Shown: positions 1-6,337, counted from the first letter of the stretch. The stretch: DNA of 6,337 bases from Pseudomonadota bacterium (GCA_023388675.1 JAEWFU010000274.1:1-6337); one strand, 5' to 3'. The notes: a model not told the origin generated them from the sequence alone. Numbers and translations are program-made.

Positions 1-455
1 CCATGCTCGCCAAGCAGGCTGCCGCCAGCGTGACGAATGCCCTCGGCGGTGAGGAAGCGTTGCGCGAACTCGGCGTTCTGCCGGCCGACATCCGTGAGCC
101 CATCGATCAGGCGCGCGCCGCCAAAGAGCTTGGCTTCGAGGCGCTCTCGCCGGGCGCCGCGTGAAAGCAGCGCGTTGACGAGCAGCTCCATCGCGTGAAC
201 GCCATGGCGCTGCGCCTGTGACGCCGTGTCTTGGGAGCGATTGCCGGGCAAGAGAAAATGGTTCATGCCGCCGACACCTGCGATGGGATCGCGCATGCAT
301 GCTGCCACGCAGCTACCCAGCAGCGTGGTCAGCACGGCTTCAGGATCGTCGGTGACGAACTGCTCGCCCTGAACGACATGGACCCGCAGGCCGCCGGTGA
401 CGGATGACTGTATGCGCGGCGGGCTTCGCTCGATCACGCCGCGCTTCATCGCCAT
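1..455 (-). CDS. cheD: Chemoreceptor glutamine deamidase CheD (3' end cut by window)
   Basis: CheD deamidates selected glutamines of chemoreceptors to glutamates, creating methylation sites, and works in the cytoplasm on the MCP signalling domain. The visible 151 codons carry the family core: LGSCVAAC with the expected nucleophile Cys49, then [11 protein letters not shown] with the catalytic His66, and a Thr pair (43-44) just before the Cys loop. FGGARL (111-116) and the NAEFAQRFL segment also fit CheD. About 30 C-terminal residues should lie beyond the window edge. The frame is closed upstream by a TGA at 494-492. ATG codons at 455 and 449 are both possible. GGAG at 462-459 sits only 3 bases before the first and 9 before the second, so 449 may be the true start. 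The gene follows cheB by 83 bases on the same strand and is probably co-transcribed. Family assignment is secure; only the start and the missing end are open. Confidence 0.95.
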   Translation of the reverse strand, partial: MAMKRGVIERSPPRIQSSVTGGLRVHVVQGEQFVTDDPEAVLTTLLGSCVAACMRDPIAGVGGMNHFLLPGNRSQDTASQAQRHGVHAMELLVNALLSRGARRERLEAKLFGGARLIDGLTDVGRQNAEFAQRFLTAEGIRHAGGSLLGEH

Positions 456-538
456 GCACTCCGCAGGCAAAGCCCGGTCGGCCCCGACCCGTCAGGTGGT
501 GTTCCGATGATTGCGTGCATATGGCCCCCCTCTGCACA

Positions 539-1576
539 TCAAGCTGTTTCCCTGGTAGCGTTGCACCGGTTGATGACTTCAGCGCCGATGCGCTCCAGCG
601 GCAATTGGCGCTCGACCGCTCCAATCTCGAATGCCACCCTCGGCATGCCGTAGACTACCGATGTCTGTTCGTTCTGGCCGATCGTCGCAGCGCCCGCATT
701 GCGCATCGACAGGAGGCCATTCGCACCGTCGCGCCCCATGCCCGTAAGGATGACGCCGACAGCGCTTTTGCCGGCAACTCGCGCGACGGAATCGAACAGA
801 ACATCCACGGACGGACGGTGTCCGTTGACTGCCGCTTCCGGAACAAGCCGGCACCGAAGCTGCGCCGATCCGGCGACCTGGAGATGGTTGTCCCCGCCAG
901 GTGCAAGATAGATCTGGCCGACACGGAGCTGCGCGCCCTCGGTCGCCTCCTCGACATGAGCGGCACAGGTCCGGTTGAGGCGCTCGGCGAAGCTTCGAGT
1001 GAAGGTGCCGGGCATATGCTGGGTGATAACGGTCGGCGGGCAGTTGGCCGGAAAGGCCGACAGTACGGAGAGCAGCGCTTCCACGCCACCGGTCGACGAG
1101 CCGATCGCGACGACCCGGCCGTCGGGTTTGAAGTCGCCGCCGGCGGCATGGCTGGGTGTACGGTCGGAACCCGGCCGCACTCGCGCCCGCGCGGCGGCCT
1201 TCACTTTGGCCGCCAACCCGGCAAAGGCCTGCTCAGCCGGCACCCCGGCCGACGGCTTGCCGACGCAATCGATGGCGCCGAGTTCCAGTGCCGCGAGGCT
1301 CACATCGGCCCCGACCTGCGTCAGTGTGGAGACCATCACCACCGGCATCGGCCGCAAGCGCATGATCTTTTCCAGAAACGCGAGGCCGTTCATGTTCGGC
1401 ATCTCGACGTCGAGCGTGATCACGTCTGGATTGAGCTGCTTGATAGCCTCGCGCGCTTCAAGCGGATCGCCGGCCTGGCCGACTACGGAAATCTCCGGAT
1501 CCCGGCGCAGAACCGCAGAAATAAGGCTGCGCATCGTCGCACTGTCGTCGACAACGAGAGCCTTGACCGAACTCAT
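539..1576 (-). CDS. cheB: Chemotaxis response regulator protein-glutamate methylesterase/deamidase CheB
   Basis: CheB removes methyl groups from receptor glutamates (and deamidates glutamines) when phosphorylated by CheA, providing negative feedback in adaptation. The 345-residue product has the usual two domains. The N-terminal receiver (about 4-125) has acidic pair Asp10/Asp11, phospho-acceptor Asp56 in ITLDVEMP, Thr84 and Lys107 in GKPS. After a linker rich in Ala, Arg and Gly, the methylesterase domain (about 154-340) has IGSSTGG with catalytic Ser161, QHMPG with His187, and GMGRDG with Asp283. All key residues are present, so it should be active. The frame stays open upstream to 1705, but that part overlaps cheR and does not look like protein; ATG at 1576 begins exactly at the receiver. 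This ATG overlaps the cheR stop as ATGA, and an AGGGA lies 9 bases upstream. Length is typical for the family. Confidence 0.98.
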   Translation of the reverse strand: MSSVKALVVDDSATMRSLISAVLRRDPEISVVGQAGDPLEAREAIKQLNPDVITLDVEMPNMNGLAFLEKIMRLRPMPVVMVSTLTQVGADVSLAALELGAIDCVGKPSAGVPAEQAFAGLAAKVKAAARARVRPGSDRTPSHAAGGDFKPDGRVVAIGSSTGGVEALLSVLSAFPANCPPTVITQHMPGTFTRSFAERLNRTCAAHVEEATEGAQLRVGQIYLAPGGDNHLQVAGSAQLRCRLVPEAAVNGHRPSVDVLFDSVARVAGKSAVGVILTGMGRDGANGLLSMRNAGAATIGQNEQTSVVYGMPRVAFEIGAVERQLPLERIGAEVINRCNATRETA

Positions 1577-2460
1577 CGAGCACCGTCCCTGAGACGGTAG
1601 GTGGTGAGCCCGTCGGTTTGGAACCTGGCCATGTCGGTGACACGCTCCGAATGGCCGACATAGAGACGTCCGCCCGGGTTGAGCAGCGGCGCGAAGCGCC
1701 CCCATATGCGCGCCTGCGTCGCCTCGTCGAAATAGATGACGACGTTGCGGCAGAAGATGGCGTCGAACTTGCCCTTCATCGGCCAGTTGCCCATCAGGTT
1801 CAGCTCGCGGAACGAAACCAGCCGCCGCATCTCCTCGCTTGCGCCCCAGGCGTCTCGCGCCCCATCCTTGACCCTGACCATCCAGCGATCACGCAGAGCC
1901 GAAGGTACCGGCTGCACGGCTTCGTCGGAATAGACGCCTGCCCGGCCCGTCGCGACCACGTTCGGGTCGATGTCTGTGGCAAGGAGACGCACGTCGTGTT
2001 GCGCGGCGTCGGGCAACACGTCGAGAAGCGTCAAAGCGATCGAATAGGGCTCCTGCCCGGTCGAGCAACCGGCCGACCAGATGCGCACGCGACCGCGTGC
2101 CCTGGCACGGGTGACGAGTTCCGGCAGGACCCGGGTTTTCAGATGTTCGAAATGATGCGGCTCGCGAAAATAACGCGTGACGTTCGTCGTCAGCGCGGCA
2201 AGCATGTTCTGGCGCTCGCTGACGCCTTCGGCACCACCCACGAACTTGCAGTAGTCGCGGAAACTCTCCAGCCCCAGCGCACGCAACCGCTTTGCAAGCC
2301 GGGAATAGACCAGCGAGGCCTTGCTTTCGGTCAGCGCGATGCCGGCGTCGTCGTAAAGCATCCGCGCGATGGAGAGGAAATCGTCGTTGGTGAAGAGGAA
2401 CTCGCCCTCGACCAAAGCCGGCTGGCGCGCCCCCGTCACAGGTCTGGCGGCGATCGTCAT
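1573..2460 (-). CDS. cheR: Chemoreceptor methyltransferase CheR
   Basis: CheR transfers methyl groups from S-adenosylmethionine to specific glutamates of MCPs. The 295-residue protein has a short N-terminal extension, a helical CheR N-domain (about 24-105, with [10 protein letters not shown] at 91-100), and a Rossmann SAM-binding domain. There [10 protein letters not shown] (129-138) is the glycine-rich loop, ATDIDPNV (161-168) holds the acidic residue that binds the ribose, and [10 protein letters not shown] (236-245) and [10 protein letters not shown] (263-272) are the remaining family signatures. The segment around 193-216 corresponds to the beta-subdomain that in enteric CheR binds the receptor C-terminal pentapeptide. 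By eye it needs no deletion to align with the enteric sequence (from memory). ATG 2460 overlaps the cheW stop as ATGA, and TGA at 1575-1573 overlaps the cheB start in the same way, so translation of cheW, cheR and cheB is likely coupled. GAGG lies 4 bases before the start. Confidence 0.98.
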   Translation of the reverse strand: MTIAARPVTGARQPALVEGEFLFTNDDFLSIARMLYDDAGIALTESKASLVYSRLAKRLRALGLESFRDYCKFVGGAEGVSERQNMLAALTTNVTRYFREPHHFEHLKTRVLPELVTRARARGRVRIWSAGCSTGQEPYSIALTLLDVLPDAAQHDVRLLATDIDPNVVATGRAGVYSDEAVQPVPSALRDRWMVRVKDGARDAWGASEEMRRLVSFRELNLMGNWPMKGKFDAIFCRNVVIYFDEATQARIWGRFAPLLNPGGRLYVGHSERVTDMARFQTDGLTTYRLRDGAR

Positions 2461-2927
2461 GCGGCCTCGGCTTCCTGGTCGGGCAGGATGCGCTCCAGAC
2501 CGATTTCGCCGATCATGCGTCCCTCGACTGCGAGTATGCCGCGAATGAACGAGCGGACCGTCTCGCTGGCCACATTCGGCGTGGGCTGAAGCATGTCCTC
2601 GGTCACTCCGAGGATATCGCAGACCGCGTCGACCAGCAGTCCGGCCTCCTGCTCACCGACGCGCACGACGATGATGACGTGACGGGCTTCCGGCGTCGTG
2701 AAGCCGAAGCCAAGCCGTGCCGCAAGGTCGATGATCGGCAGAACCGTCCCGCGCAGGTTGATGACGCCGCGCATGAACTTCTGCGCATGCGGCAGCGGGG
2801 TTGCCGGCGTCCAGCCGCGGATTTCGCGCACCGACATGATGTCGACGCAGAACTCCTGCTCGCCGACGCGAAAGGCGATCAGTTCGCGCCGACGGTCGGA
2901 AGCTCTCCTATTGAATTGTTCGCTCAT
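2457..2927 (-). CDS. cheW: Chemotaxis coupling protein CheW
   Basis: CheW is the cytoplasmic adaptor linking MCP signalling tips to the histidine kinase CheA in receptor arrays. The 156-residue product is a single CheW domain covering about residues 14-150. Landmarks are [16 protein letters not shown] at the first strands, REIRGW, the core [17 protein letters not shown] (52-68) with the conserved Arg-Gly after [10 protein letters not shown], and the [11 protein letters not shown] segment. The N-terminus is charged (RRASDRRR), and the C-terminus is short and acidic/Ala-rich. ATG 2927 is well supported: AGGA at 2937-2934 sits 6 bases upstream. It follows the MCP gene by 159 bases and overlaps cheR by 4 bases. 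No cheA lies beside it, so its kinase partner must be encoded elsewhere or past cheD. Confidence 0.97.
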   Translation of the reverse strand: MSEQFNRRASDRRRELIAFRVGEQEFCVDIMSVREIRGWTPATPLPHAQKFMRGVINLRGTVLPIIDLAARLGFGFTTPEARHVIIVVRVGEQEAGLLVDAVCDILGVTEDMLQPTPNVASETVRSFIRGILAVEGRMIGEIGLERILPDQEAEAA

Positions 2928-3086
2928 TTATCGTCCTGAGACCCCGCTGACACATGAAGCAGCGCGCAGAAACTTCACGTGCCAAGAATGTGTCCGACGG
3001 CGTTAATTTCACGTTTAGTGCCGACCACGCGGACGCCCGCCAAAGGATGAGACCGCCGCTGATTTCGCGGCGATCTCACGGCCTGG
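2928..3086 (-). other. MCP-cheW intergenic region (159 bp)
   Basis: This stretch has no convincing open frame. It contains a stem-loop at 3048-3078 (listed separately) directly after the MCP stop, and the cheW ribosome-binding site AGGA at 2937-2934. The heptamer ACGTGAA (minus strand) occurs twice, at 3014-3008 and 2980-2974, 34 bases apart. The second copy overlaps a CACGTG palindrome (2976-2981). Spacing of this size inside an otherwise tight cluster could hold a second promoter for cheW-cheR-cheB-cheD, but I found no well-matched -35/-10 pair. Confidence 0.5.
3048..3078 (-). terminator. Stem-loop after the MCP gene, possible attenuator or partial terminator
   Basis: TGAGA (3048-3052) pairs with TCTCA (3074-3078), then after one C/A mismatch CGCCGC (3054-3059) pairs with GCGGCG (3067-3072), leaving a 7-base loop. 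The stem starts 8 bases past the MCP stop codon on the minus strand. The bases after it (TCCTTTGGCGG on the minus strand) contain only a short T run, so it is not a strong intrinsic terminator. A partial terminator, an RNA-processing or 3'-end-protecting hairpin, or a device that lowers cheW expression relative to the MCP are all possible. Confidence 0.45.
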
Positions 3087-5069
3087 TCAGAACTCCTCCC
3101 AGCCGTCGTCCTGCGGCTGGGCTGCCAGCAGGGCGGCCGCTTGACCGCCGCCAGCGGAGACCGATTTGAGCGCAGGACGCGCCACCTGCGGTTTCGGCGC
3201 GGCGGCGACCACAGGGGCCGGGCTGTTGGCCGCCACAGCGGCCTTGCGGGACGCGGCCTGTGCTCCTGCCTGGTTTCCGAGGCGGAATTTCGCCACGAGC
3301 CCGGCCAGTTCGTCGGCTTCCTGCGCGAGATGGTGGCTGGCAGCCGTCGACTGCTCGACCATCGCGGCGTTCTGTTGGGTGACCTGGTCCATCTGGTTGA
3401 CGGCCGTGTTCACCTCGGCCAGCCCGGTCGACTGCTCGCGTGCCGAGGCCGCGATCTCGGTCACGAGGCCGGTGATCTCTCCAACCTGAGCGACGATCTT
3501 CTCCAATGCCGAGCCTGTCTGGCCGACCAGGTCGACACCCTGGTCCACCTGATGCGTGGAGGTCGAGATGAGATCCTTGATCTCTTTGGCGGCTTCGGCC
3601 GAGCGCTGCGCCAGTGCTCGCACTTCCGAAGCGACGACGGCGAAGCCCTTGCCCGCGTCACCCGCGCGCGCCGCTTCGACGCCGGCGTTGAGCGCCAGCA
3701 GATTGGTCTGGAAAGCGATCTCGTCGATCACGCCGATGATCTGGCCGATCTGCTGCGAGGACTTCTCGATCTGTGCCATGGCCTCGACAGCCTCGCGCAC
3801 CACGGCGCCCGACTTCTCGGCACCGACACGCGCCTGATCGGTCACCTGCGAGGCCTGATGAGCGCCTTCGGCGGTCTTCTTCACCGTTGCGGTGATCTGA
3901 TCCAACGCAGCCGCCGTCTCCTCGAGGCTTGCAGCCTGCTGCTCGGTGCGGCGCGACAGGTCGTCTGCCGCCTGGCTGATCTCGCCGGTGCCGGAGCGCA
4001 TGCCCTCGATCGCGCCGGTGATCGTCACCATCGTATCCTGGAGTTGCTGCGCGGTGGCGTTGAAGTCGTCCTTCAGCCGCTGTGCTTCCGGAGAGAAGGC
4101 GGCGGTGATGCGGTAGGTCAGGTCGCCATTGGCAAGCGCCGACAGGCCGGCCGCAAGCGCGCCGATCGCGACGTGGTCTTCCTCGGCCTTGCGGGCCTTC
4201 TCGGTCTCGTGGCGCGTCCTCTCGGCTTCCGCCGCGCCACGGGCGTTTTCGGTTTCGCCCTCGAGCCGGATCTTCTCGATTGCGGCATCCTTGAACACGA
4301 GAACGGCGCGAGCCATCTCGCCAACCTCGTCCTTGCGCTCCACGGCAGGCACTTCAACCGAATGATTGCCCGAAGCCAATTCTCCCATAACACCTGTCAG
4401 AGCGTTCACAGGGGCAGCAATCATACGAGAAAGCAGCCAGCCAAGCGTGACAGCGATGAGAACAGACAATGCCAGCCCAAAGATGATGACCATCTCGGTC
4501 TGGATCATTGCGCTGGACCGTATCGAGGCGACCTCGGCAAGCTCGAGCCGCTCATCTTCGGAAAGTCCCGCAAGGACGTTTTCAACAACTTCCATGTAGC
4601 CGTCAGCGGGACCGCCCTGGCCAATCATCTCGATAGCTTTGAAACGGTAGATCGGATCCGCATGGTACTTCAGGCCGACGTCAACGATATTCGTCTGCCA
4701 CGCCTGCATCGCTGTTTCAGCGGCCTGGACCGCTCCGAGTATTTCGGCTTCATTGTCGTGACCGGCCTGAGATGCCTTCATCTTGTCCAGCGCTTCGTAG
4801 AAACCCTTGCGGTGCTTATCGAGAAGACTCAGGTAGAATTCGTCTCCCGATACAAGAAAGCCGCGATAGCTGTTCTCCTGACGAGCCAGCTTGAATTCGG
4901 CCTCTGTGATGAGGTCCAGTGCGGTCCGCGCTCCGCTCTCCTCGGCCGTAGCTTGCCGTAGTGTCTGAAGGTTTAGATAAATCGCCGCGCTCATGCCGAT
5001 AAGTGTTGCAATGACCGCGAAGAAGCCGATCCCCAGCTTCCGTGAAATTTTCAGATTCTTGAACGACAC
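3087..5069 (-). CDS. Methyl-accepting chemotaxis protein, CHASE3-like sensor, two HAMP segments, C-terminal pentapeptide
   Basis: Inner-membrane chemoreceptor that senses a periplasmic signal and controls CheA. The 660 residues run: short cationic N-terminus (SFKNLKISRK), TM1 about 12-33, periplasmic helical domain about 34-190 resembling CHASE3 (RGFLVSGDEFYL at 69-80), TM2 about 192-213, HAMP about 214-266 (DEVGEMARAVLVFKD), a charged helix, a second HAMP-like unit about 300-350 (LANGDLTYRI), and the MCP signalling domain about 355-595. The conserved hairpin tip spans IGVIDEIAFQTNLLALNAG onward (445-463). Predicted methylation sites are Glu383/Glu384 (AASLEETAAA) and Glu572/Gln573 (AAMVEQSTAA). 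An Ala/Pro-rich linker (about 599-655) leads to GWEEF, a CheR/CheB docking tail. I chose GTG 5069, preceded by GGGGGG at 4 bases spacing; no in-frame ATG precedes TM1 and upstream codons look non-coding. The ligand cannot be deduced. Confidence 0.95.
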   Translation of the reverse strand: MSFKNLKISRKLGIGFFAVIATLIGMSAAIYLNLQTLRQATAEESGARTALDLITEAEFKLARQENSYRGFLVSGDEFYLSLLDKHRKGFYEALDKMKASQAGHDNEAEILGAVQAAETAMQAWQTNIVDVGLKYHADPIYRFKAIEMIGQGGPADGYMEVVENVLAGLSEDERLELAEVASIRSSAMIQTEMVIIFGLALSVLIAVTLGWLLSRMIAAPVNALTGVMGELASGNHSVEVPAVERKDEVGEMARAVLVFKDAAIEKIRLEGETENARGAAEAERTRHETEKARKAEEDHVAIGALAAGLSALANGDLTYRITAAFSPEAQRLKDDFNATAQQLQDTMVTITGAIEGMRSGTGEISQAADDLSRRTEQQAASLEETAAALDQITATVKKTAEGAHQASQVTDQARVGAEKSGAVVREAVEAMAQIEKSSQQIGQIIGVIDEIAFQTNLLALNAGVEAARAGDAGKGFAVVASEVRALAQRSAEAAKEIKDLISTSTHQVDQGVDLVGQTGSALEKIVAQVGEITGLVTEIAASAREQSTGLAEVNTAVNQMDQVTQQNAAMVEQSTAASHHLAQEADELAGLVAKFRLGNQAGAQAASRKAAVAANSPAPVVAAAPKPQVARPALKSVSAGGGQAAALLAAQPQDDGWEEF

Positions 5070-5113
5070 GGTGCCCCCCAATCTCGTGCAATCGCCCCGG
5101 CCCCGCGCCGGGC

Positions 5114-5145
5114 GCAGCACCTTTCGCCCCAAGCAGAGGTGCTGC
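5114..5145. repeat. Perfect 9-bp inverted repeat in the MCP leader
   Basis: GCAGCACCT (5114-5122) and its exact reverse complement AGGTGCTGC (5137-5145) flank a 14-base spacer. It lies 45 bases upstream of the chosen MCP start. Centre-to-centre spacing of the arms is 23 bases, about two helical turns, which would suit a dimeric repressor or activator; as RNA it would form a stable hairpin in the mRNA leader. A smaller inverted repeat, CCCGG (5096-5100)/CCGGG (5108-5112), lies between it and the start codon. Function is unknown. Confidence 0.55.
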
Positions 5146-5205
5146 CGCAGTCATGTCCGCACAAGATTAATAAGCCGCTAATACAAGCACGCTCGGAAGG
5201 GGAGC

Positions 5206-5251
5206 AAAAGTAAAAGCCACGGCAGCGATGTTTAGACCGCGGCGGGCCGTG
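5206..5251 (-). terminator. Possible intrinsic terminator of the sigma factor gene
   Basis: On the minus strand CACGGC (5251-5246) and GCCGTG (5223-5218) can form a 6-bp stem around a 22-base loop, followed closely by a T-rich run TTTTACTTTT (5215-5206). It begins 4 bases after the sigma factor stop. The stem is short and the loop long, so this is only a moderate candidate. Confidence 0.35.
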
Positions 5252-5255
5252 CACC

Positions 5256-6337
5256 TCAAGCTGGCATACCCTCAGCACCCTTCTGGAGCCTGTCCAGATG
5301 CCGGCGGATATGGCTCGCTTCGGCGGTCGTATTGGCAAATGAAATCGCCTTTTCGAACGCCGCCCGCGCTTCGCGCGCGCGCCCGAGTTCGAGCAGCAGC
5401 GCGCCGCGCACCCCGTGGAAATGGAAATACCCGTCGAGCGCGCCTGAAAGCGGTTCGATCAATCGAAGTGCTTCGGCCGCTCCGGCATGCTTGGAGACCG
5501 CCACCGCGCGGTTCAGCGTGATGACCGGCGAGGGCTGCAAGGTCTCGAGCATCTGATAATATTGGTCGATCGCGCGCCAGTCGGTGTCGGCGGCCTGCTT
5601 CGCCTTTGCGTGTTCATACGCGATCGCCGCCTGGAGCTGGTAGGTGCCGGGCCTGTTGTGGCGCGCCGCCTTCTCGATCAGGGCAGCGGCTTCTGCCATC
5701 AGCTTGCCGCGCCACAGGCTGCGGTCCTGCTCGTCCAGCAGCACGATCTCGCCCTCAGCATCGAGCCGCGCGGGCACGCGGGCATGCTGGAAAAGCATCA
5801 GCGCCACCAGCCCCATCAGCTCCGGCTCGCCGGGGTACATCCTCAGGAGAAGATAGCCCAGCCTGATCGCCTCGTCGCACAGCGGCTCGCGGATGTGAGC
5901 CTCGCCGCCGCTTGCGGAATAGCCCTCGTTGAAAAGCAGATAGACCATCGCCGTCACAGTCGCGATGCGCTCGACACGCTCGACCGCGGACGGCGTCTCG
6001 AATTCGACCCCGGCGGCGGCCACCTTGCGCTTGGCGCGGGTGATGCGCTGCTCCATCGCGGCTTCGGAAACGAGAAAGGCCCGCGCGATTTCCGGTACGG
6101 TGAGACCAGATACGATCCGCAGCGCCATGGCGATCTGTTGCGTGGCGGGCAGGTCCGGATGACAGCAGATGAACAGGAGCCGCAGCACGTCGTCGCGATA
6201 GTCGGCATTGTCGAGGCGTTCCGCCATCGACGGCTCGGTGTCTTCAAGATCGGACAGCACTTCCTCGTCAGGCAACGCCTGCTGGCGGCTGCGCTTCCTG
6301 ATGTCGTCGACGCCGGCATTGCGCCCGACGAAGATCA
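5256..6337 (-). CDS. ECF42-type RNA polymerase sigma factor with C-terminal TPR-like domain (5' end cut by window)
   Basis: Extracytoplasmic-function sigma factor of the COG4941/DUF6596 group, which directs RNA polymerase to a small regulon. The frame is open to the window edge, giving 359 visible residues; about 50-60 N-terminal residues, most of region 2, are missing. The visible start, FVGRNAGVDDIRKRSR, fits the end of region 2. Region 4 lies at about 50-110: LLFICCHPDLP, then a helix-turn-helix in LTVPEIARAFLVSEAAMEQRI and the basic RAKRKV. The hallmark YLLFNEGYSAS (132-142) follows, then LMLFQHAR, LDEQDRSLWR, TYQLQAAIAYEHA, TDWRAIDQYYQML, ITLNRAVAV and a TPR-like helical tail ending near 350. 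This tail, instead of an anti-sigma factor, is thought to control activity in ECF42 proteins. The gene is on the che strand but separated by 186 bases and a possible terminator, so it is probably a separate unit. ECF42 genes usually neighbour DGPF/YCII-family genes, expected just past 6337. Confidence 0.93.
   Translation of the reverse strand, partial: IFVGRNAGVDDIRKRSRQQALPDEEVLSDLEDTEPSMAERLDNADYRDDVLRLLFICCHPDLPATQQIAMALRIVSGLTVPEIARAFLVSEAAMEQRITRAKRKVAAAGVEFETPSAVERVERIATVTAMVYLLFNEGYSASGGEAHIREPLCDEAIRLGYLLLRMYPGEPELMGLVALMLFQHARVPARLDAEGEIVLLDEQDRSLWRGKLMAEAAALIEKAARHNRPGTYQLQAAIAYEHAKAKQAADTDWRAIDQYYQMLETLQPSPVITLNRAVAVSKHAGAAEALRLIEPLSGALDGYFHFHGVRGALLLELGRAREARAAFEKAISFANTTAEASHIRRHLDRLQKGAEGMPA

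Larger units (their letters stand above)
5070..5255 (-). other. Sigma factor-MCP intergenic region with probable che promoter
   Basis: This 186-base region should contain the promoter of the chemotaxis cluster. In transcription order it holds a possible terminator for the sigma gene (5251-5206), an AT-rich patch at 5187-5161 flanked by two CTTGT copies 22 bases apart and containing TATTA twice 11 bases apart, then a GC-rich leader with a perfect 9-bp inverted repeat (5114-5145) and the G-rich ribosome-binding site of the MCP (5079-5074). The AT-rich patch is the best place for a promoter, but no standard sigma-70, sigma-54 or sigma-28 element matches well enough to name. Confidence 0.5.

Noticed and set aside
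293..302. Palindrome GCATGCATGC
   Set aside because: It lies within cheD codons for the conserved AACMRD region and is explained by coding sequence.
476..489. GGTCG-GCCC-CGACC mini-hairpin between cheB and cheD
   Set aside because: Only a 5-bp stem in GC-rich DNA with no T tract after it; common by chance, so not listed as a terminator.
1577..1705. Upstream extension of cheB by 43 codons
   Set aside because: It overlaps cheR, has no receiver-like sequence, and the ATG at 1576 starts exactly at the receiver domain with an ATGA overlap.
404..2589. Long plus-strand frames at 404-1600 and 1618-2589
   Set aside because: Both are antisense to cheB and cheR, have no domain-like composition and no convincing ribosome-binding site; they are codon-bias shadows.
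2966..2984. TTGGCACG on the minus strand resembling the -24 half of a sigma-54 promoter upstream of cheW
   Set aside because: The -12 half should give GC eleven bases after the GG (TTGC); here those positions read GTTT and the nearest TGC is four bases too far.
3141..4961. A 606-codon open frame on the plus strand, antisense to the MCP gene
   Set aside because: It is rich in Arg, His, Leu and Cys with no recognisable domain and lies wholly over a clear MCP gene; long antisense frames are expected from GC-rich codon bias.
1..6337. Mobile elements, CRISPR arrays, tRNA/rRNA genes, attachment sites
   Set aside because: No transposase, terminal repeats, regularly spaced repeats or RNA gene signatures were seen on either strand.

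Overview
The window is a GC-rich, gene-dense stretch with all six recognisable genes on the minus strand. Protein style suggests an alphaproteobacterium, most likely of the order Hyphomicrobiales (rhizobia and relatives). The pointers are the MCP signalling-tip wording (NLLALNAGVEAARAGDAGKG), the double-HAMP receptor, and the CheD N-terminal half. This is inference from family resemblance; there is no rRNA or other marker.

Reading in the direction of transcription (high to low coordinates), the window opens inside an ECF-type sigma factor with a long C-terminal TPR-like extension (ECF42/COG4941 type, DUF6596). Its 5' end lies beyond the window. A roughly 190-base intergenic region follows, holding a plausible terminator for the sigma gene, an AT-rich stretch that probably contains the next promoter, and a perfect 9-bp inverted repeat in the presumed leader of the next gene. 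Then comes a chemotaxis cluster: a membrane methyl-accepting chemotaxis protein (MCP), cheW, cheR, cheB and the start of cheD, which runs off the low-coordinate edge.

The four che genes plus the receptor form a coherent adaptation module. The MCP signals through a kinase that is not encoded here, with CheW as the coupling protein. CheR methylates the receptor, CheB demethylates and deamidates it, and CheD deamidates receptor glutamines. The MCP carries the raw material for all three: predicted methylation sites, one of them Glu-Gln, and a flexible tail ending in a GWEEF pentapeptide of the kind that tethers CheR and CheB. cheW-cheR and cheR-cheB overlap by 4 bases (ATGA), indicating translational coupling. 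The MCP-cheW junction is looser (159 bases, with a hairpin), as is cheB-cheD (83 bases).

No cheA or cheY is in the window; they may lie past cheD or elsewhere in the genome. I see no mobile element, CRISPR array, tRNA or rRNA. Overall this is a conventional chemotaxis locus. The points worth a second look are regulatory structures between genes and the neighbourhood of the ECF42 sigma factor, not a new system.
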